From an uncultured Senegalimassilia sp. (GTDB taxonomy: Bacteria > Actinomycetota > Coriobacteriia > Coriobacteriales > Eggerthellaceae): a stretch of 64,000 nucleotides of DNA. The notes beneath the pieces were generated by a model. It made no database searches, had not been told where the DNA came from, and was given only the letters and a program-made list of their open reading frames with translations. Position numbers and translations under genes: made by a program. Shown in pieces: positions 7,535-16,185 of the stretch (positions are counted from its first letter, which is position 1; every line of letters starts with the position of its first letter). Location of the stretch: contig NZ_CAKUAT010000005.1 of assembly GCF_934636665.1 (NCBI RefSeq), positions 62,001 through 126,000 of the forward strand, read 5' to 3'.

Positions 7535-8503
7535 CTAGCAATTTGTGGTAAGCGTCGCCTTGAAGGGGCCGAACGTGGTGGTGCGAGCCCACCATCCCTT
7601 GGCCTGCGCATCGGTTGCCACCTTGGCCGCCGATGCAAAGGAATCGCATACCGCGAACACCGCGGCGCCGCTGCCGGACATCATGGCGTTGCATACGCCC
7701 GGCTGCTCCTGCAGCCACTCGCGCACGGTGCGGATCCCCGGATTCAGCTGCTCGCTGGCCTTCGCCATGTTGTTCAGCAGCGGCACGCTCATCGCATACT
7801 CCGCTGATTCCGCGGCTTCCGCGTCCTCCGCTGAAATAGGCTGGGGGTCTTCGTCAATCTTCTTGTAGGACTCGGCCGTGGAAACGCCGCCTTCGGGTTT
7901 CACCAGCACCAGGAAGTCATTCATCGGCTTGAGCGTACGGACCAGGTTCTCGCCGATGCCGTCGTAAAGGGCGCAGCCGCCTTGCAAGAAGAAGACCACG
8001 TCGGCGCCCAACTGAGCGGCAACCTCTTTGATTCGCGGATCCAAAACGCTTTCACCCCACAGAACCGCCGAGCCCAGCAGCGCTGCGGCCGCATCCGAAG
8101 AACCGCCGCCCAGGCCGGCCTGAACGGGGATGCGCTTCTCAAGATGCACGCGCATCGTTTCCTCTTCGCCCAGCGTTCGGCCAAATGCCTCGGCCAGCTT
8201 CAAGATTGCCTTCACCACGATGTTGTCCTGCGGGTCGACATCCAGGGGAGCCAGCCCCTCGAAGCTGCGCGTGGTCAGCTTCACCGCTTCACCGGTGCCC
8301 GGGATGATCTTCATGCGCAGCACATCATGCAGCATCAGCGCATGCATCGTCGTGGACACCTCGTGGTATCCATCGTCGCGCACGCCCTTGACGTTCAGGT
8401 ACAGATTCACCTTCGCCGGGGCAACCAGCTTGAGCGAACCCATACCGGCAAACTCACGCGCTTCCACATCCTGGGCAACGCGGGCTATGTCGAGCATGTC
8501 CAC
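7535..8503 (-). CDS. ispE: 4-diphosphocytidyl-2-C-methyl-D-erythritol kinase
   Basis: A GHMP-family kinase that phosphorylates CDP-methylerythritol in the MEP isoprenoid pathway. Visible motifs are the N-terminal LVAPAKVNLYLNVKGVRDDGYHEV, the GHMP ATP loop PVQAGLGGGSSDAAAAL near the middle, and the C-terminal NAMMSGSGAAVFAV. The GTG start at 8503 follows GGAGGGG at good spacing and gives 322 residues. An ATG at 8554, overlapping the tadA stop as TGATG, would add 17 residues and run through the parS site, reading VSRET. A shorter start at MGSLKLV is also possible. The gene follows tadA closely and is probably cotranscribed with it. Confidence 0.9.
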   Translation of the reverse strand: MDMLDIARVAQDVEAREFAGMGSLKLVAPAKVNLYLNVKGVRDDGYHEVSTTMHALMLHDVLRMKIIPGTGEAVKLTTRSFEGLAPLDVDPQDNIVVKAILKLAEAFGRTLGEEETMRVHLEKRIPVQAGLGGGSSDAAAALLGSAVLWGESVLDPRIKEVAAQLGADVVFFLQGGCALYDGIGENLVRTLKPMNDFLVLVKPEGGVSTAESYKKIDEDPQPISAEDAEAAESAEYAMSVPLLNNMAKASEQLNPGIRTVREWLQEQPGVCNAMMSGSGAAVFAVCDSFASAAKVATDAQAKGWWARTTTFGPFKATLTTNC

Positions 8504-8515
8504 GGACCCCTCCAA

Positions 8516-8531
8516 TGTTTCACGTGAAACA
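8516..8531. other. parS: parS site
   Basis: Exact TGTTTCACGTGAAACA between tadA and the preferred ispE start. It becomes coding only if ispE starts at 8554. Confidence 0.93.
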
Positions 8532-8553
8532 TTCTGTTTTTCATCTTGCTGCA

Positions 8554-9057
8554 TCACTGCTGCTCCGTTCGTTTCTTTCGACGCGCCTTGAAGAATTCTC
8601 GCAATATGGTTGCGCATTCCTCCGACAGCACGCCGGCCTTTACGCCGAATGTATGGTTGAGGCGCTTGTCCTCGTGAATGGAATACAGCGTACCCAAAGC
8701 ACCCGCTTTCGGGTCGGGCGCGCCGAACACGCAGCGGTCGACGCGAGCCTGGTGCATGAGCCCAGCGCACATGATGCACGGCTCCAGCGTCACGTACACC
8801 GTGCAGCCCGTAAGCCTCCACACGCCAAGTTCCGCCGCCGCCATCTTCATGGCAACGAACTCAGCATGCCCTGCGGGATCTTGCTGCGTCTCGCGGATAT
8901 TGCACGCTCGCGCGATTACGCGAGGCTCCGCAAGGGGGCGACGCGTTGCTTTGTCGATAGGGTGGTACACAACCACGGCGCCGATGGGGACCTCTCCCAT
9001 AGCCGCCGCGCGTTGCGCCTCCTCAAGCGCCATGCGCATGTATTCTTCGTCATTCAT
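8554..9057 (-). CDS. tadA: tRNA-specific adenosine deaminase
   Basis: A 167-residue TadA of the cytidine-deaminase fold, which converts the A34 wobble base of tRNA-Arg(ACG) to inosine. The zinc motif HAEFVAMKMA supplies His and the catalytic Glu, and TLEPCIMCAGLM supplies the two Cys ligands (PCxMC). Three in-frame ATGs occur at 9066, 9063 and 9057, none with a Shine-Dalgarno. A perfect minus-strand TATAAT (9065-9070) lies exactly 7 bases before ATG 9057, so a leaderless transcript beginning there is the best fit. The stop overlaps a possible ispE ATG. Confidence 0.93.
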   Translation of the reverse strand: MNDEEYMRMALEEAQRAAAMGEVPIGAVVVYHPIDKATRRPLAEPRVIARACNIRETQQDPAGHAEFVAMKMAAAELGVWRLTGCTVYVTLEPCIMCAGLMHQARVDRCVFGAPDPKAGALGTLYSIHEDKRLNHTFGVKAGVLSEECATILREFFKARRKKRTEQQ

Positions 9058-9064
9058 AAGCATC

Positions 9065-9070
9065 ATTATA
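9065..9070 (-). promoter_or_regulatory. -10 box for leaderless tadA
   Basis: Perfect TATAAT on the minus strand, 7 bases before the ATG at 9057. No good -35 hexamer was seen. Confidence 0.5.
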
Positions 9071-9091
9071 TGGTATCCTAGCAAGCTATAT

Positions 9092-9179
9092 GGAGGAATG
9101 GCCGAGTGGTTGAAGGCGGCAGTCTTGAAAACTGTTGAGCCGCAAGGTTCCGTGGGTTCGAATCCTACTTCCTCCGCCA
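9092..9179 (+). tRNA. tRNA-Ser (TGA)
   Basis: Acceptor GGAGGAA / TTCCTCC, anticodon TGA in the loop CTTGAAA, long variable arm, T-arm GGGTTCGAATCC, and encoded CCA at 9177-9179. It decodes TCA and related codons. Confidence 0.96.
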
Positions 9180-9188
9180 GAATGCTAT

Positions 9189-9216
9189 CGCCCGGGTCCC
9201 CGGGCGTTTTCTTTTT
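9189..9216 (+). terminator. Terminator after tRNA-Ser (TGA)
   Basis: Stem CGCCCGG / CCGGGCG followed by TTTTCTTTTT. Confidence 0.85.
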
Positions 9217-9291
9217 CAATTGCATGTTGAATGGTTCAGTTTTATGTAACCTTCAACCCTTTCGCCTACTTACTCGTCCCAAAATAACGCA

Positions 9292-9320
9292 AAAGCGCCC
9301 GAAATCGATCCGGGCGCTTT
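9292..9320 (-). terminator. Terminator of citrate synthase
   Basis: Stem AAAGCGCCCG / CGGGCGCTTT with a 9-base loop. On the minus strand it follows the gltA stop and continues into TTTTGCGTTATTTT. Confidence 0.85.
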
Positions 9321-9345
9321 AACAGGGTTTTGCGTTGCTTTGCGC

Positions 9346-10692
9346 TTAGCGCTCATCCATAGGGATATATGCGCGCTTCTTGCTGTAAATCGACTTGTAC
9401 GCAGGGCGGATGATGCGCTTGCCCGAGACGATCTCCTCGAAGCGATGCGCAGCCCAACCCGACATGCGGGCGCAGGCGAACAGCGGGGTGAACAGATCCT
9501 CCGGGATTCCCAGCATGGAGTACACGAAACCGGAGTACATATCCACGTTCGCGCACATATCCTTCTTCGTGCCCTTCTCGTTGAGAATCACCTCGGGCGC
9601 CAGGCGCTCGATCTTCTCGAGCAGGCGGAACTCCGCCTCGAACTCAGTGCCCTTGGCCAGCTTCTCGGCGAAGCGCTTGCAAATGACGGCACGGGGATCG
9701 GACAGCGTATACACCGCATGGCCCATGCCGTATACCAGACCGCTCTTGTCGTAGGCCTGCTTGTTCACGATCTTGGCGAGATACGCGGCAACCTCGTCAT
9801 CGTTCTCCCAATTGACGACGTTGTCCTTAATCTCCTTCTGCATGGCCAGAACCTGATGGTTTGCGCCGCCATGCTTGCGGCCCTTCAGCGAACCGATGGC
9901 CGCCGCATACGTGGAGTACGCGTCCGTATCGGCGGACGTCAGCACATGCGTGGTGAACGACGAGTTGTTGCCGCCGCCGTGTTCTGCGTGCAGGCACAGC
10001 ATGATGTCAAGCATGCGCGCTTCCTCGGCCGTGAACTGCCTGTCGGGGCGCAGCATGGACAGAATGGTCTCCGCCGTAGACTGACCCGGGATGAAACGAT
10101 GCATGATCATGGACTCGTTGTTGTAGCGCGCGCGAATCGCATAGTACGTCAACACCATGATGCGGGGGAGACGGGAAATAAGGGAGATAGCGGTGCTGAT
10201 CTCGTGCTGGACAGATCTATCCTCGGCGTTTTCATCGTAGGCGTACAAAAGCAGGATGGTTCGAGCCAGCACGTTCATGATGTCGGGAGGGGTGTTGCGC
10301 ATGATCATGGATGCGGTGAAGCCATCGGGCAGCTCACGCTGGGCGTCGATGGTGGCGATATAGTCGGAAAGCTGCTGCTCCGTGGGAAGCTCGCCCATCA
10401 GCAGCAGATAGGACACTTCTTCGTAGTTGAATCGGCGATCCTTCGCGTCAACGCCCAGAAGGTCGTACAGGTCGTATCCGCGCAGGCGCAGCTCGCCTTC
10501 GTCGGCGCGTTTCTCGCCATCGGACATGACGTAGCCATGCACGTTGGAGATACCCGTCAAACCCGCCAAAACGCCGGTTCCGTCGGCATTGCGCAGGCCG
10601 CGCTTCACATCGTAGCGTTTGTACTTTTCAGCATCGATAGAATTGATGCTCTTGAAATTCTCGTACAGGTCGATTTTCTGCGTGCCGCCCAT
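9346..10692 (-). CDS. gltA: Citrate synthase
   Basis: A 448-residue citrate synthase that condenses oxaloacetate with acetyl-CoA to give citrate. The two active-site histidines appear in CLHAEHGGGNNSSF and GSLKGRKHGGANHQV, and the catalytic Asp in NVDMYSGFVYSMLGIP. The RLRGYDLYDLL segment near residue 70 is the usual N-terminal motif. The start at 10692 follows AAGGAAGGGAG. In an anaerobic actinobacterium the likely role is the oxidative branch towards 2-oxoglutarate and glutamate. It is a monocistronic gene with its own terminator; a small zinc-ribbon gene lies upstream beyond another terminator. Confidence 0.96.
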   Translation of the reverse strand: MGGTQKIDLYENFKSINSIDAEKYKRYDVKRGLRNADGTGVLAGLTGISNVHGYVMSDGEKRADEGELRLRGYDLYDLLGVDAKDRRFNYEEVSYLLLMGELPTEQQLSDYIATIDAQRELPDGFTASMIMRNTPPDIMNVLARTILLLYAYDENAEDRSVQHEISTAISLISRLPRIMVLTYYAIRARYNNESMIMHRFIPGQSTAETILSMLRPDRQFTAEEARMLDIMLCLHAEHGGGNNSSFTTHVLTSADTDAYSTYAAAIGSLKGRKHGGANHQVLAMQKEIKDNVVNWENDDEVAAYLAKIVNKQAYDKSGLVYGMGHAVYTLSDPRAVICKRFAEKLAKGTEFEAEFRLLEKIERLAPEVILNEKGTKKDMCANVDMYSGFVYSMLGIPEDLFTPLFACARMSGWAAHRFEEIVSGKRIIRPAYKSIYSKKRAYIPMDER

Positions 10693-10734
10693 TACGCTCC
10701 CTTCCTTTCATGTCATTCATTCCCGCCGCTTCAA

Positions 10735-10771
10735 AACCAGCAATGCCCGCGCAGGGCGGGCATTGCTGGTT
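10735..10771 (-). terminator. Terminator after the zinc-ribbon gene
   Basis: A 16-bp stem (AACCAGCAATGCCCGC and its complement) with a 5-base loop, 18 bp beyond the stop codon of the small minus-strand gene. Confidence 0.8.
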
Positions 10772-10788
10772 GTTGCTCAAACGATATG

Positions 10789-10938
10789 CTATTTTGCAGC
10801 GCCGATACGGCAGATGGTGGTGCCGCAGTCAGGGCACTTGCCCTTCGTGATAGGCTTGCCGTTCTTCGTGACGCCCTCAACGGGATCCTTCATGATCTTC
10901 TTTGCCTTGCATTTCACGCAATATGCCTCGATTGCCAT
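10789..10938 (-). CDS. DUF5679-like zinc-ribbon protein (49 aa)
   Basis: A 49-residue protein with two CxxC pairs, YCVKCKAKK near the N-terminus and KCPDCGTTICRIG near the C-terminus. They flank a conserved TKNGKPITKGKCP stretch. This matches the small DUF5679 zinc-ribbon family of unknown role, common in Actinobacteria. The start at 10938 follows AGAGG. It is flanked by terminators and monocistronic. The function is unknown beyond likely zinc binding. Confidence 0.82.
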   Translation of the reverse strand: MAIEAYCVKCKAKKIMKDPVEGVTKNGKPITKGKCPDCGTTICRIGAAK

Positions 10939-11070
10939 AGTAAACCTCTCTAGTTGCCGTATAAGAGTGCAAGCGCCGTGAATCGGTGAATGCACTTTCA
11001 GTTCATGCTCGTGCGGGCTGAAATTATAGGCCAGCGGCCGTCCAGTCAGATAACGAGCATGTTACAGGCC

Positions 11071-14000
11071 TTACATATTCTTCAACAACTCCATAAGGAA
11101 GTCCACGTTGGAGGCCAGTTTCTTCTCATCGATGTTCTCGACGATGTCGTCCTGCTGGCCGTACAGCGCGAGCTTGCCGCCTTCCATGCCCACCAGATGG
11201 GTTACCTGGCAGCCATGCTTCGCCGCATACGATGCAGCGCTCTCCTCGCCGAGCAACGCACCGGACGCCACCTTGATGCCGGTAGCCTGCGAAGCCTTGC
11301 GAATGTAGCGCTTCATGCGCGACGATGCCTTCGAGGGCTTCAAGAAACCCTCACGCTCGATCATGGTCAGATCGCCGGCGCCGATAGCGTCGATATCGAC
11401 GATGAATGCACCTCGCAGCTCGGATTGATGAGCCTCAAGAAACGCTTTCATGCCGGAATTCTGAGCAAGTTCGGAACCCAGGGCCACGAACCACACCTCG
11501 GCATCGATGTCGGGGTTGCGGAACTGGTACACCTCGTTAAGCTCCTCGTTAAGCTCGACGGGCGTGGGCACAGCCGCCGCGGCCGCTTCATCGGCAAGCT
11601 CCTCGGAGGACAGGTTGCTGTTCTCCATGCGACGTGCGGAGTAAGCGCCGCCATGCCACGGACGGAAGCGGTTGGACCCGGACTGCTCGTCGTCTGCCAC
11701 GTCGTCAACGTTGAACGAATCGTCGTACGCGACCTGGGAAGCCTCTTGGCCTGCCGCCTCAACATCGATCGGCTGGGGCGTCCAAGCCTGGGTTGCGCCA
11801 AGGTCATCGCTCTGCAAAGCCGGCAGAGCCTGCGTAGCCCCAGGATAAGCTACAGCATCCTGATCGGCTTCGACAGCGTAATCACCCTGATACTCGCCCT
11901 GCTCGTAGTGCTCTTCCTGGAAGCTCTCCCAGCCGCCGCGCGCCTTTCCGGCGGCACGAGCCTCGAAGTTGTCGTCCACGTCGAGCCACTCCTGCGGCGT
12001 ATCCTCTTCGTCTTCCTTGCGATGGAGGAACTTGTCGAACAGGCGGCGGAAGCGCGACTTAGGCATCTCCATGTAGCCAGGGCCCGCAAATGCACCCGTT
12101 TCGGTGAAGTGATCATCGTAAGCGGAATCATCCGCATCATCGACGTACATGTCCTCGGGATCCATGGTGCTGGCAAGCTCGCTGCTCACCGGAGCGAACG
12201 AGCCGGTAGCACCAGCAGTACCGAAGCTTGCGGCAGCGTTCACACCCGGCTGGGCCTGAGCCGCATCCGCCGCCTTGATGGAGCCGGACAGCGAAGGCAA
12301 GGATGCGAGCAGGGAAGGCCTGGAATCCTTCTTCTCGCCAGACATCTCAGCCTCTTCGTCCTCCTGCTCATGAGCAGCCTTGATATCGGACGACCCGATG
12401 GAGGGAAGCAGGTTCAGTAAGCTACGTGCCGCGGTCTTGCCGGCGGATTCGACGTCGGCAAGCGGAGCGCGCTGCTTCACAGCCGCCGCAACGGGGGCCG
12501 CCGGGGCGGTCGCGGAGATCTCCGGCAAGGTGACGGGAGCCGCGGGGACCACGGAAGCGTCTGGGATATCAAGCGGCTTGGCTTGCAGTTCCGGCACCGT
12601 CTCATCCGCAGGTTCGGGCATAGGTGCGGGCGTAGGTACCGCAGGAGCGTTTGCCGCATCGACACGGCCGGCCTCGTTGATGGAAGCCTGCGTCACATCG
12701 ACGCGATTGCCCGAGCGAGGAGCGTCGGACTGGCGGGACTGGGCCTCTTCCTGCACCTTGCGCGGATCCAAGAACGCCGGCATGGGAACGTCGCCCATCG
12801 GAGGAACATCCTCAAGATGGAGCTTCGTCACATCGATCGGGGGCGTAGCCGCCGTAGCGAAGGGGTCGGCAACCTCTGCAGGAGCGACAACCTGGGTCTG
12901 AGCGGGTTCCGGTGCGGAAACCTGCGCGGGGGCGAACTGCACGACGGGCTGCTGAGCGGTCATCTGCTCAGCCGCGGGCTCAGGTGCGTGCTCGGCCACC
13001 GGAGCGGAAGGCTCGGGGGCGAAGGTTGCAACGGCAGTATCTGCCTGAAGCGCTGCGCCTGCGTTCTCGTCAGCGGAAGCCGCTTCGAGCGACTCCTCGA
13101 ACTGCACGGGCTGTGCTGCCTGCTGCGGCGCAGGTGCTTGGACGGCAGGCTCCTCTTGCACGGGGGCTTGCTGCATCTGCGAAGCCTGCTCAACCGCCGA
13201 CACCGCATTCACGGAGACTTCGGGGGCTGCGGCGTTCACGACCGGCTGCTCGGTTTCAGGCTGCACCGCGGGCTGCACGGGCGCAATGGTTGCCCATTGC
13301 GGAGCGCGAACCTCGCGAATGGTATCGCGATCGATATCGAAGGAGCGCTCAAGCTCATGCTCCACAATGCTGTTCGCCTTCGCGAAATGACCGGCGCTTT
13401 CGGCGACCGCGGCATCAAGGGCGCTAGCATAACGGGAACGCTGCGCCGGCTTCTCGGCGTTACGGGGCTTCTTGGCCTTTTCCTGAGCGCGAGCATACCA
13501 ATCAGGCACGCTTGCCTGCGCCGCGCGCTGCTGCTCCGCAGCCGCCTGCATCTGCTGAATAGCAGCCTGCTGGGCCGCCGCCTGCTGGGCCTCGAGCTCG
13601 GCTTGTTGCATCGCCGCCTGCTGGTCCTCGAACTCAGCCTGGGCCTTTTCGGCCTCCTCTGCCTGCTGGGCCTCAAGAGCCTGCTGCTCCTGCTCGGCCG
13701 CAAGACGAGCCTGCTCGGCATCGCGACGGGCGCTCTCGATGGCGCGCGCCTCCATGCGCTGCATTTGAGCTTCCTCTTCAGCTTCCTCGCGATCGTGTCG
13801 CTCGATCTTCTGAAGGTTGCGCTCAACCTCTTCAGCGGTCATGCCGTCGACAGGCTTGCCGGACAATGCCGAGATTGCAGCCTTGGCGGCGATGAGGCTC
13901 TCCTCATCTTCCATGGAGGAACGGAGATGGGACGAATACACGAACTCGGCGCCTTCGGGCACAAGACCGCTCTCATACGCGGCCTCCGGTCCATGCATCA

Positions 14001-14775
14001 GGGCGTCCTCGCGCTCGGCGATCTCGGCTTCGCTCACACGGCCCGCACCGATGCGGCGAGCCAGCTCAAGCAGAGCGGCAACGCCGGAAGCGTTGCAATT
14101 CGCACCTTCGTTGTAGGCTGCGGTCTGATGCAATGCGCCAAGAGCCAGCGGGATAGCGGTGAGCAGCATGGCGATAACGGTCAGCAGCGTGAAGATCGTG
14201 GTGAGCGTACCTTCGGAAGACCCCAGCGCAACGCCCTTGATGAGCAGCAGCACAGGAAGGGCAACCATTGCACCGAAGGAGATCTTGCCGACAAGCGGCA
14301 TGACCTGCGCCGTGGGACCGGCAAGCTCGGCACGAACCTTGCCGGTGTCGTAACGAGCCACCAAGATCACCTTTCGGCGACGAGCGCCTTCACCATCCTC
14401 AGCTGCTGCAGGGGCGTACTTCGCCACAACGTTTTGGCTCACGCCTTTCCCCAGAAGCTTCGAGACGATGGGCTTATCCAGATACTCTGCGGCGAACAAG
14501 CCGGCGGCCGCAAGACAGCCGACAACCCCGACGATGCTCAGCACGGGCACGATCAATGACAGCAAGGCGAGCACCACAGCTGCGCCGCAGCAGATCATGC
14601 TAGGCAGATGAGGGTCGCCGACCCCGTTGAAATCCTCGATGTTAGCAGGCAGACCTGCTTCCTTCTGGAATTGCTCGGTAATGTACAACGCAGCCTGCTG
14701 TTCCTCTTCGGTGCCAGCGGGACGGGCGCCGATTTCCTGCGACAGGTATGCGATATGCTCTTTAATATCCGGCAT
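11071..14775 (-). CDS. Giant M28-peptidase-like membrane protein, probably inactive
   Basis: A 1234-residue protein. Residues 1-50 (HIAYLSQEIGARPAGTEEEQ) match the start of an M28 peptidase domain. TM pairs follow at about 58-97 and 159-215, with RKVILVARYDTGK between them (131-146). NEGANCNASGVAALLELARR (222-241) continues the M28 fold. Residues 250-1090 are a long insert: an Ala/Gln/Glu coiled coil at about 330-425, then a Pro/Ala/Glu/Gln-rich low-complexity region. The last 140 residues resume the fold (VWFVALGSELAQNSG, FIVDIDAIGAG, and QQDDIVENID). By eye, the zinc ligands His of HxD (now ARYD), Asp of NDN (now NCN), the second Glu of EE (now EL) and the final His are lost. It is probably a non-catalytic scaffold or binding protein, last in an operon with dinG and a coiled-coil gene. 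Confidence 0.75.
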   Translation of the reverse strand: MPDIKEHIAYLSQEIGARPAGTEEEQQAALYITEQFQKEAGLPANIEDFNGVGDPHLPSMICCGAAVVLALLSLIVPVLSIVGVVGCLAAAGLFAAEYLDKPIVSKLLGKGVSQNVVAKYAPAAAEDGEGARRRKVILVARYDTGKVRAELAGPTAQVMPLVGKISFGAMVALPVLLLIKGVALGSSEGTLTTIFTLLTVIAMLLTAIPLALGALHQTAAYNEGANCNASGVAALLELARRIGAGRVSEAEIAEREDALMHGPEAAYESGLVPEGAEFVYSSHLRSSMEDEESLIAAKAAISALSGKPVDGMTAEEVERNLQKIERHDREEAEEEAQMQRMEARAIESARRDAEQARLAAEQEQQALEAQQAEEAEKAQAEFEDQQAAMQQAELEAQQAAAQQAAIQQMQAAAEQQRAAQASVPDWYARAQEKAKKPRNAEKPAQRSRYASALDAAVAESAGHFAKANSIVEHELERSFDIDRDTIREVRAPQWATIAPVQPAVQPETEQPVVNAAAPEVSVNAVSAVEQASQMQQAPVQEEPAVQAPAPQQAAQPVQFEESLEAASADENAGAALQADTAVATFAPEPSAPVAEHAPEPAAEQMTAQQPVVQFAPAQVSAPEPAQTQVVAPAEVADPFATAATPPIDVTKLHLEDVPPMGDVPMPAFLDPRKVQEEAQSRQSDAPRSGNRVDVTQASINEAGRVDAANAPAVPTPAPMPEPADETVPELQAKPLDIPDASVVPAAPVTLPEISATAPAAPVAAAVKQRAPLADVESAGKTAARSLLNLLPSIGSSDIKAAHEQEDEEAEMSGEKKDSRPSLLASLPSLSGSIKAADAAQAQPGVNAAASFGTAGATGSFAPVSSELASTMDPEDMYVDDADDSAYDDHFTETGAFAGPGYMEMPKSRFRRLFDKFLHRKEDEEDTPQEWLDVDDNFEARAAGKARGGWESFQEEHYEQGEYQGDYAVEADQDAVAYPGATQALPALQSDDLGATQAWTPQPIDVEAAGQEASQVAYDDSFNVDDVADDEQSGSNRFRPWHGGAYSARRMENSNLSSEELADEAAAAAVPTPVELNEELNEVYQFRNPDIDAEVWFVALGSELAQNSGMKAFLEAHQSELRGAFIVDIDAIGAGDLTMIEREGFLKPSKASSRMKRYIRKASQATGIKVASGALLGEESAASYAAKHGCQVTHLVGMEGGKLALYGQQDDIVENIDEKKLASNVDFLMELLKNM

Positions 14776-14830
14776 TTTTGTGCCTTTCGTTCCTCAATTA
14801 CAGCAAGGCATATACGGGTTGCAGTATACG

Positions 14831-16171
14831 CTATTTGCCTTGCGCGCCCAAATAATCACGTATAACTGCATCACTGGTACCGGCGGCAGCACGCTGTCCG
14901 GCATAGCTTCTGATAACCTCGGCCCACGTTGCGAAATACGCATCTTTGACCAATTGCTTCGGGTCGCTTGGCAAAGCGGACGCCATCGTTGCCGCTTCCT
15001 CTTCGGCAGCGTTGTACGCATCGTTTCGCGCGATGGCCTCGTCCTTGTTTTTCGCAGTGAGCGCCTCATCGGATTGCACCGCCAAATCCATCGCATCCAT
15101 TCGCTTTTCCACGTACTCGATCAGCGGTGAAACATTAGCTGTTTGGTAATCCGCTTGAAGCACCTTCAGCTGATCAAGGCTTTTGGAAAACGTTTCCTTT
15201 GCTTCCAAGGTGCGCTCCCTGGAAGCATCAACCTCGTTCCGGCCGGCAAGTTTCGTCGCCTCGCGAACCCGTGCATCAGCATCCAGCACCACCTGCCACG
15301 CAGCGTCGCATTCCTTTGCTGCCTGCTCAGCATCTTCCGACGCCTCAACCAGCTGCATGCCTTGCGTTATCATGCCTTGGCGCGCTGTTATCGATATCAC
15401 CGTCTGATTGGCGACTTCGCGAACGGAAGGATCGGATAGCTTTTCCGAAACGCTGCGCGCCTTCCCATCAGCATCGACCAGCAATTGTTTGGTTTGCTCG
15501 ACGGAGGAAAGAACATCCTGTTTCTTCTCTTCGCTTTCAGCTGCAAAGGGATCGTCCACTATCGCGTCTATTTGCAAGATAGTCTCATCAGCTTCGGAAA
15601 CCAATCTCAGCGCATCCATAAGCTCAGACTCATAACCTTGCTGCTCAGTGACCCGACAATGCCACGCCCAAACGCCAATGGATACGATCGCCAACGAGGC
15701 AGCTGCCACCACGGATACCGCAGCAATCCTCCCTTTGCGACGGCGCGCTTTTCTTCGCGCTATCTCTTCCTCGATGGACATGCGCTTAGCAGCAACCGGC
15801 GCCTGAGATGAAGCTCCTTCGCTATAGCCTGATGCGTGAAGAGCCTTCTTGCGTTGGGCTGCTCGTCTAACGGGCTTCCGCTTCAACCAGACTCCGCTTC
15901 GCTGCCCACGAGCGCCACTATCGGCAGCGTGCGAACCAACTGACGCCTTATAACCGGATGTTTCACGTGAAACATGTTCGCCTGTTTCACGTGAAACACT
16001 CTGAGCATTCGCATCCCTACGGGCAGCGAGCAAATCCCTCAAGCTGAATCGCTGAGTTGTTTCCTTATATTTAGCAGCATCGAGGACGCTGAACGATATC
16101 TCGTTGGACGTTCCGTGCGTCCTCTCTTTGATATGAGCTGCTCGGGCGATTTTATCGTCTCGTCTTCTCAT
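14831..16171 (-). CDS. Single-pass membrane coiled-coil protein, function unknown
   Basis: A 446-residue protein. The basic, low-complexity N-terminal 145 residues (cytoplasmic by the positive-inside rule) end in EEEIARRKARRRKGR. One TM (IAAVSVVAAASLAIVSIGVWAW) lies near residues 149-170. About 275 charged, alpha-helical, coiled-coil-prone residues follow, probably extracytoplasmic. I do not recognise a family. Two parS sites sit inside the coding sequence and each encodes VSRET near residues 58-70. It starts 14 bp after the dinG stop and ends 55 bp before the M28-like gene, so the three form one transcription unit. A structural or envelope role is possible, without direct evidence. Confidence 0.75.
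   Translation of the reverse strand: MRRRDDKIARAAHIKERTHGTSNEISFSVLDAAKYKETTQRFSLRDLLAARRDANAQSVSRETGEHVSRETSGYKASVGSHAADSGARGQRSGVWLKRKPVRRAAQRKKALHASGYSEGASSQAPVAAKRMSIEEEIARRKARRRKGRIAAVSVVAAASLAIVSIGVWAWHCRVTEQQGYESELMDALRLVSEADETILQIDAIVDDPFAAESEEKKQDVLSSVEQTKQLLVDADGKARSVSEKLSDPSVREVANQTVISITARQGMITQGMQLVEASEDAEQAAKECDAAWQVVLDADARVREATKLAGRNEVDASRERTLEAKETFSKSLDQLKVLQADYQTANVSPLIEYVEKRMDAMDLAVQSDEALTAKNKDEAIARNDAYNAAEEEAATMASALPSDPKQLVKDAYFATWAEVIRSYAGQRAAAGTSDAVIRDYLGAQGK
15959..15974. other. parS: parS site (in coding sequence)
   Basis: Exact TGTTTCACGTGAAACA within the coiled-coil gene. It is 24 bp from a second copy. Confidence 0.93.
15983..15998. other. parS: parS site (in coding sequence, tandem)
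   Basis: Exact TGTTTCACGTGAAACA, the second of a close pair within the coiled-coil gene. Confidence 0.93.
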
Positions 16172-16185
16172 ATATGCCGCCAGGT

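Noticed and set aside
8555..8821. A long N-terminal extension of ispE upstream of the tadA stop
   Set aside because: It would overlap tadA in another frame. The GTG at 8503 has a good ribosome-binding site and gives a normal protein.
12583..14559. A 658-codon plus-strand frame opposite the M28-like gene
   Set aside because: It is Arg/Leu/Gly-rich without domains. The minus-strand frame carries M28 and TM features, so that one is real.
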